Shown one piece after another: positions 61,541 through 64,000 of a DNA stretch of 64,000 nucleotides. Where the stretch lies: the NCBI GenBank assembly GCA_002690865.1, contig NZGG01000037.1, forward strand, positions 83,425 to 147,424, written 5' to 3'. The translations under genes and the position numbers were made by a program. This stretch comes from Gammaproteobacteria bacterium (GTDB taxonomy: Bacteria > Pseudomonadota > Gammaproteobacteria > Pseudomonadales > Azotimanducaceae). The notes beneath the pieces were generated by a model. The model was not told the origin of the DNA, made no database searches, and saw only the letters and a list, made by a program, of their open reading frames with translations. Positions within the stretch are counted from its first letter, which is position 1. Each line of letters opens with the position of its first letter.

Positions 61541-63916
61541 ATGCTAAGGGCTATCGTAACGCTTTCAACATGGGTCATATCGGCTTTTGTCAGCGGATGT
61601 ATTCTGCTCCTATCGGCAATGTTCCTATATTTGAATCCCCAACTACCCGGTACAGAAACATTTAGTGACGTTACCATTCGCGCACCTCTGCGCATCTATT
61701 CCAAAGATGGGAAACTAATACAAGAATTTGGGGAACGCCTTATTCCAATAACATACGAAGAAATACCACAATCCTATATCAAGGCAATTTTGGATACGGA
61801 GGATAAAAGATTCTTTGAACATAACGGAATTGATCCGATTACTCTACTAAACGCAAGTTGGCAACTAATACGGAATAGAGGAAGTATCCAGACTGGAGCA
61901 AGCACTATCACTATGCAGCTAGTAAAGAATATTTCTGGCGATTCTCAGGTCCGTTTTATTCGAAAATTTAAAGAAATGCTATTAGCAATAAAAATCGAGC
62001 AAGAATTAAGTAAGGAGGAAATTTTAACCCTCTATCTCAATATAATTCCATTTGGGAAGCACGCCTTTGGTGTTCAAGCTGCTGCTAATACCTATTACGG
62101 AAAAAATGTGGACCAGCTTAACTTAGCACAATTGGCAATGCTTGCGGGGATACCAAAAAAACCAGAAGCAGGTAATCCAATAAATGGGCCTGATTGGGCA
62201 CTAGCCAGAAGAGATCTAGTCTTAAGGCGCATGCTAGAGCAAAGATCTATTAGTCAGAAATCCTTTTTAGAAGCAATAAGGGAACCTATCACAGCAAGCG
62301 TCCACAAACGAAAAATTGAACTGCCTTCTCTATATATTGCAGAGATGGTTCGAAGAAGTATTCTTAAAGACTTCGGCCGTACTGCTTATAGCAGGGGTTT
62401 GAAAGTTCATACGACTGTGGACAGTAAAATGCAACTAGCAGCTGAAGCAGCACTAAAAAAAGAACTCATCTCTTATGACCGTCGGCATGGCTACAGAGGT
62501 CCGGAATATCGACGTCTAATGGGTACAGCTGAATATCTTTCTGCTTCAGAATACGGACTACCGGAAAACTGGGTGTCAACATTAGATAAAACCCCAGCAT
62601 CTGGGGGCATGTATCCAGCAATTATCACAGAAGTAAACGAAAATAGTGTTCAAGCGCTCACTCATGAATTAAGAATCCAGGAAGTCTCTTGGGAGGACAT
62701 GAAATGGGCACGCAAATATATCGATGTGAACACCCGGGAATACCCTGGGCCCCAAAAACCAGCAGATGTAGTTGCGGTCGGAGATCTCATTCGTATAAAG
62801 ACAAACGACGGAACGCCGCAGCTAGGACAAATACCTAAAATTCAAGGAGCACTAGTAGCCCTCGCACCGAATGATGGAGCGATTCGAGCTCTTGTAGGAG
62901 GCTTTGATTTCAATAATCTCCAGTTTAATCACGCCACTCAAGCGAGACGGCAACCTGGCTCAAACTTCAAACCTTTCTTCTACGCCGGCGCTCTAGAACA
63001 AGGACTTACTGCAGCTACTATATATAATGATGCTCCATTCGTTTTGCCTGGAGGAGGACAAGAAGAAACCTATCGGCCAAAAAACTCGGGAGATGAGTTC
63101 AAAGGTAACATCAGTATTAGAGAAGCGCTGTACCAATCTATTAACTTAGTATCGCTACGAGTCATACTAGACTATGGCCCTGAAAATGCTGTCAACTATG
63201 TTTCACGTTTCGGCTTCGACACGTCGAATTTCCCGAATGATGTCCAACTAGCATTTGGAGGGGGAACGATTGCTGTTACGCCACTAGAAATAGCGACCGC
63301 TTATGCAAGTTTTGCTAATGGAGGCTTCAAAATAACCCCCTATTTGATTGAACGAATAGATTCTGGAGATCAGGATGTAATGATAGAAGCTAACCCGAAA
63401 CGGGTGTGTGTCAACAAATGTGAAGATATAAACACAGCACCCAGAATCATCGAGGAACGCGTCGCATATATTATGAACAGTATCTTGGCGGACGCCATCA
63501 GTAAGGGAACAGGAAGAAAAGTGATGCGAGCATTCAAACGTAGCGACATTAAAGGCAAAACGGGAACTACTAATGATGCGGACATATGGTTTTCGGGGTA
63601 TACCACAGATATTGTTGCTACCGTATGGGCTGGTTTCTCAGATAATAGCCCGGTTGGTAGCAGAGAATTTGGATCAACGACTCCTATTGCCATTTGGATA
63701 GATTTTATGAATCAGGTAATACAGCCAGAAAAAGAAACCTCGACAGTACCCACGCCGGATGGACTGGTAACAGTTCGTATCGACAGAGATACGGGCTTAA
63801 GGGCGGATCCTCAGGATCTAGAAGGAGAATTTGAAATTTTCAGAACAGAGTATGCTCCCATAGAAGTAATTAGCGACGATACTGAGATAGATCAATCCCT
63901 TCAAGAAATTTTCTAA
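61541..63916 (+). CDS. mrcA: Penicillin-binding protein 1A
   Basis: PBP1A is the bifunctional peptidoglycan synthase with glycosyltransferase and transpeptidase activity. The 791-residue protein has an N-terminal membrane anchor, the GT51 motifs (LDTEDKRFFEHNGIDP with catalytic Glu, GASTITMQLVKN, KEEILTLYLNIIPFG), an OB-like insert around residues 320-420, and the transpeptidase SxxK (PGSNFKPF), SxN (YQSINLVS) and KTGTT motifs. It is divergent from aroK as in many gammaproteobacteria, but without the pil genes between. Confidence 0.95.
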   Translation: MLRAIVTLSTWVISAFVSGCILLLSAMFLYLNPQLPGTETFSDVTIRAPLRIYSKDGKLIQEFGERLIPITYEEIPQSYIKAILDTEDKRFFEHNGIDPITLLNASWQLIRNRGSIQTGASTITMQLVKNISGDSQVRFIRKFKEMLLAIKIEQELSKEEILTLYLNIIPFGKHAFGVQAAANTYYGKNVDQLNLAQLAMLAGIPKKPEAGNPINGPDWALARRDLVLRRMLEQRSISQKSFLEAIREPITASVHKRKIELPSLYIAEMVRRSILKDFGRTAYSRGLKVHTTVDSKMQLAAEAALKKELISYDRRHGYRGPEYRRLMGTAEYLSASEYGLPENWVSTLDKTPASGGMYPAIITEVNENSVQALTHELRIQEVSWEDMKWARKYIDVNTREYPGPQKPADVVAVGDLIRIKTNDGTPQLGQIPKIQGALVALAPNDGAIRALVGGFDFNNLQFNHATQARRQPGSNFKPFFYAGALEQGLTAATIYNDAPFVLPGGGQEETYRPKNSGDEFKGNISIREALYQSINLVSLRVILDYGPENAVNYVSRFGFDTSNFPNDVQLAFGGGTIAVTPLEIATAYASFANGGFKITPYLIERIDSGDQDVMIEANPKRVCVNKCEDINTAPRIIEERVAYIMNSILADAISKGTGRKVMRAFKRSDIKGKTGTTNDADIWFSGYTTDIVATVWAGFSDNSPVGSREFGSTTPIAIWIDFMNQVIQPEKETSTVPTPDGLVTVRIDRDTGLRADPQDLEGEFEIFRTEYAPIEVISDDTEIDQSLQEIF

Positions 63917-63983
63917 TCGCGCCGATTTCTTTAATTAATTAGCCTATTTCTGAAACGCTAGTTAAACCGTTAAAGTTTACTTG

Positions 63984-63989
63984 TATAAT
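63984..63989 (+). promoter_or_regulatory. Candidate -10 box at window end
   Basis: A perfect TATAAT lies 68 bases after the PBP1A stop in an 84-base non-coding tail. It may serve a gene beyond the window. No clear -35 element is seen. Confidence 0.3.
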
Positions 63990-64000
63990 TTTCGGTTTGA

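Overview
The window looks like a piece of chromosome from a compact, AT-leaning gammaproteobacterium, probably free-living and possibly marine (inference). Several gene orders are those of gammaproteobacteria: lptD-surA-rsmA-apaH; aroQ-accB-accC-prmA-dusB-fis-purH-purD (the order known from Pseudomonas); aroK-aroB divergent from the gene for penicillin-binding protein 1A; and gltB-gltD nearby. About 60 protein genes fill nearly all the DNA. Many overlap by 1 to 20 bases, and TTG or GTG starts are common. I found no tRNA, rRNA, CRISPR array, insertion sequence, phage gene or convincing intrinsic terminator.

Layout. 1-6.1 kb (+): outer-membrane assembly and RNA maturation (lptD, cut by the window edge, surA, rsmA, apaH, cca). 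6.1-13.7 kb (-): purine synthesis, fis, dusB, prmA, acetyl-CoA carboxylase subunits, aroQ and a stand-alone DsbD alpha domain. 13.7-19.0 kb: a lipoprotein and a DUF2333 protein, then a membrane pyrophosphatase facing a PPi-dependent phosphofructokinase. 19.1-21.8 kb (-): NAD synthetase and heme A synthase. 22.0-29.7 kb (+): MFS exporter, membrane protein, mpl, a DUF2161 nuclease-fold protein, a left-handed beta-helix protein, argS, folA and an M15 peptidase. 29.7-36.9 kb: flavin reductase, Nudix protein, CBS-less arabinose-5-phosphate isomerase, a two-gene replacement for FolD, PCuAC copper chaperone, MatB-like acyl-CoA synthetase, purN and a small unknown protein. 37.1-44.8 kb (+): type 2 ileS, tolC, an HtrA protease, nudC and srkA. 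44.8-49.2 kb: acyltransferase, TauE-type permease, hemJ and an EF-hand/ECF sigma/anti-sigma/CnrX-like module. 49.2-53.3 kb: syd, aroA, a ManA-like protein and mdh. 53.6-63.9 kb: gltBD, aroB, aroK and PBP1A.

How it fits together. One theme is remodelled one-carbon and purine metabolism. PurH keeps only its IMP cyclohydrolase half. FolD is represented by a yeast Mtd1-like dehydrogenase that appears to lack the cyclohydrolase lysine, overlapped by an FchA/FTCD-type cyclohydrolase. PurN, PurD and FolA are also present. A second theme is pyrophosphate energy use (hppA next to pfp). A third is trimming of familiar multidomain proteins or clusters: DsbD alpha only, API without CBS domains, Cca without HD domain, no pil genes between PBP1A and aroK, and no pdxA or apaG in the lptD-apaH cluster. 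The strongest leads for new biology are the half-length purH, the Mtd1-like/FchA pair, the DsbD alpha orphan, the EF-hand/sigma module, and the ileS leader hairpin with the small gene before it.
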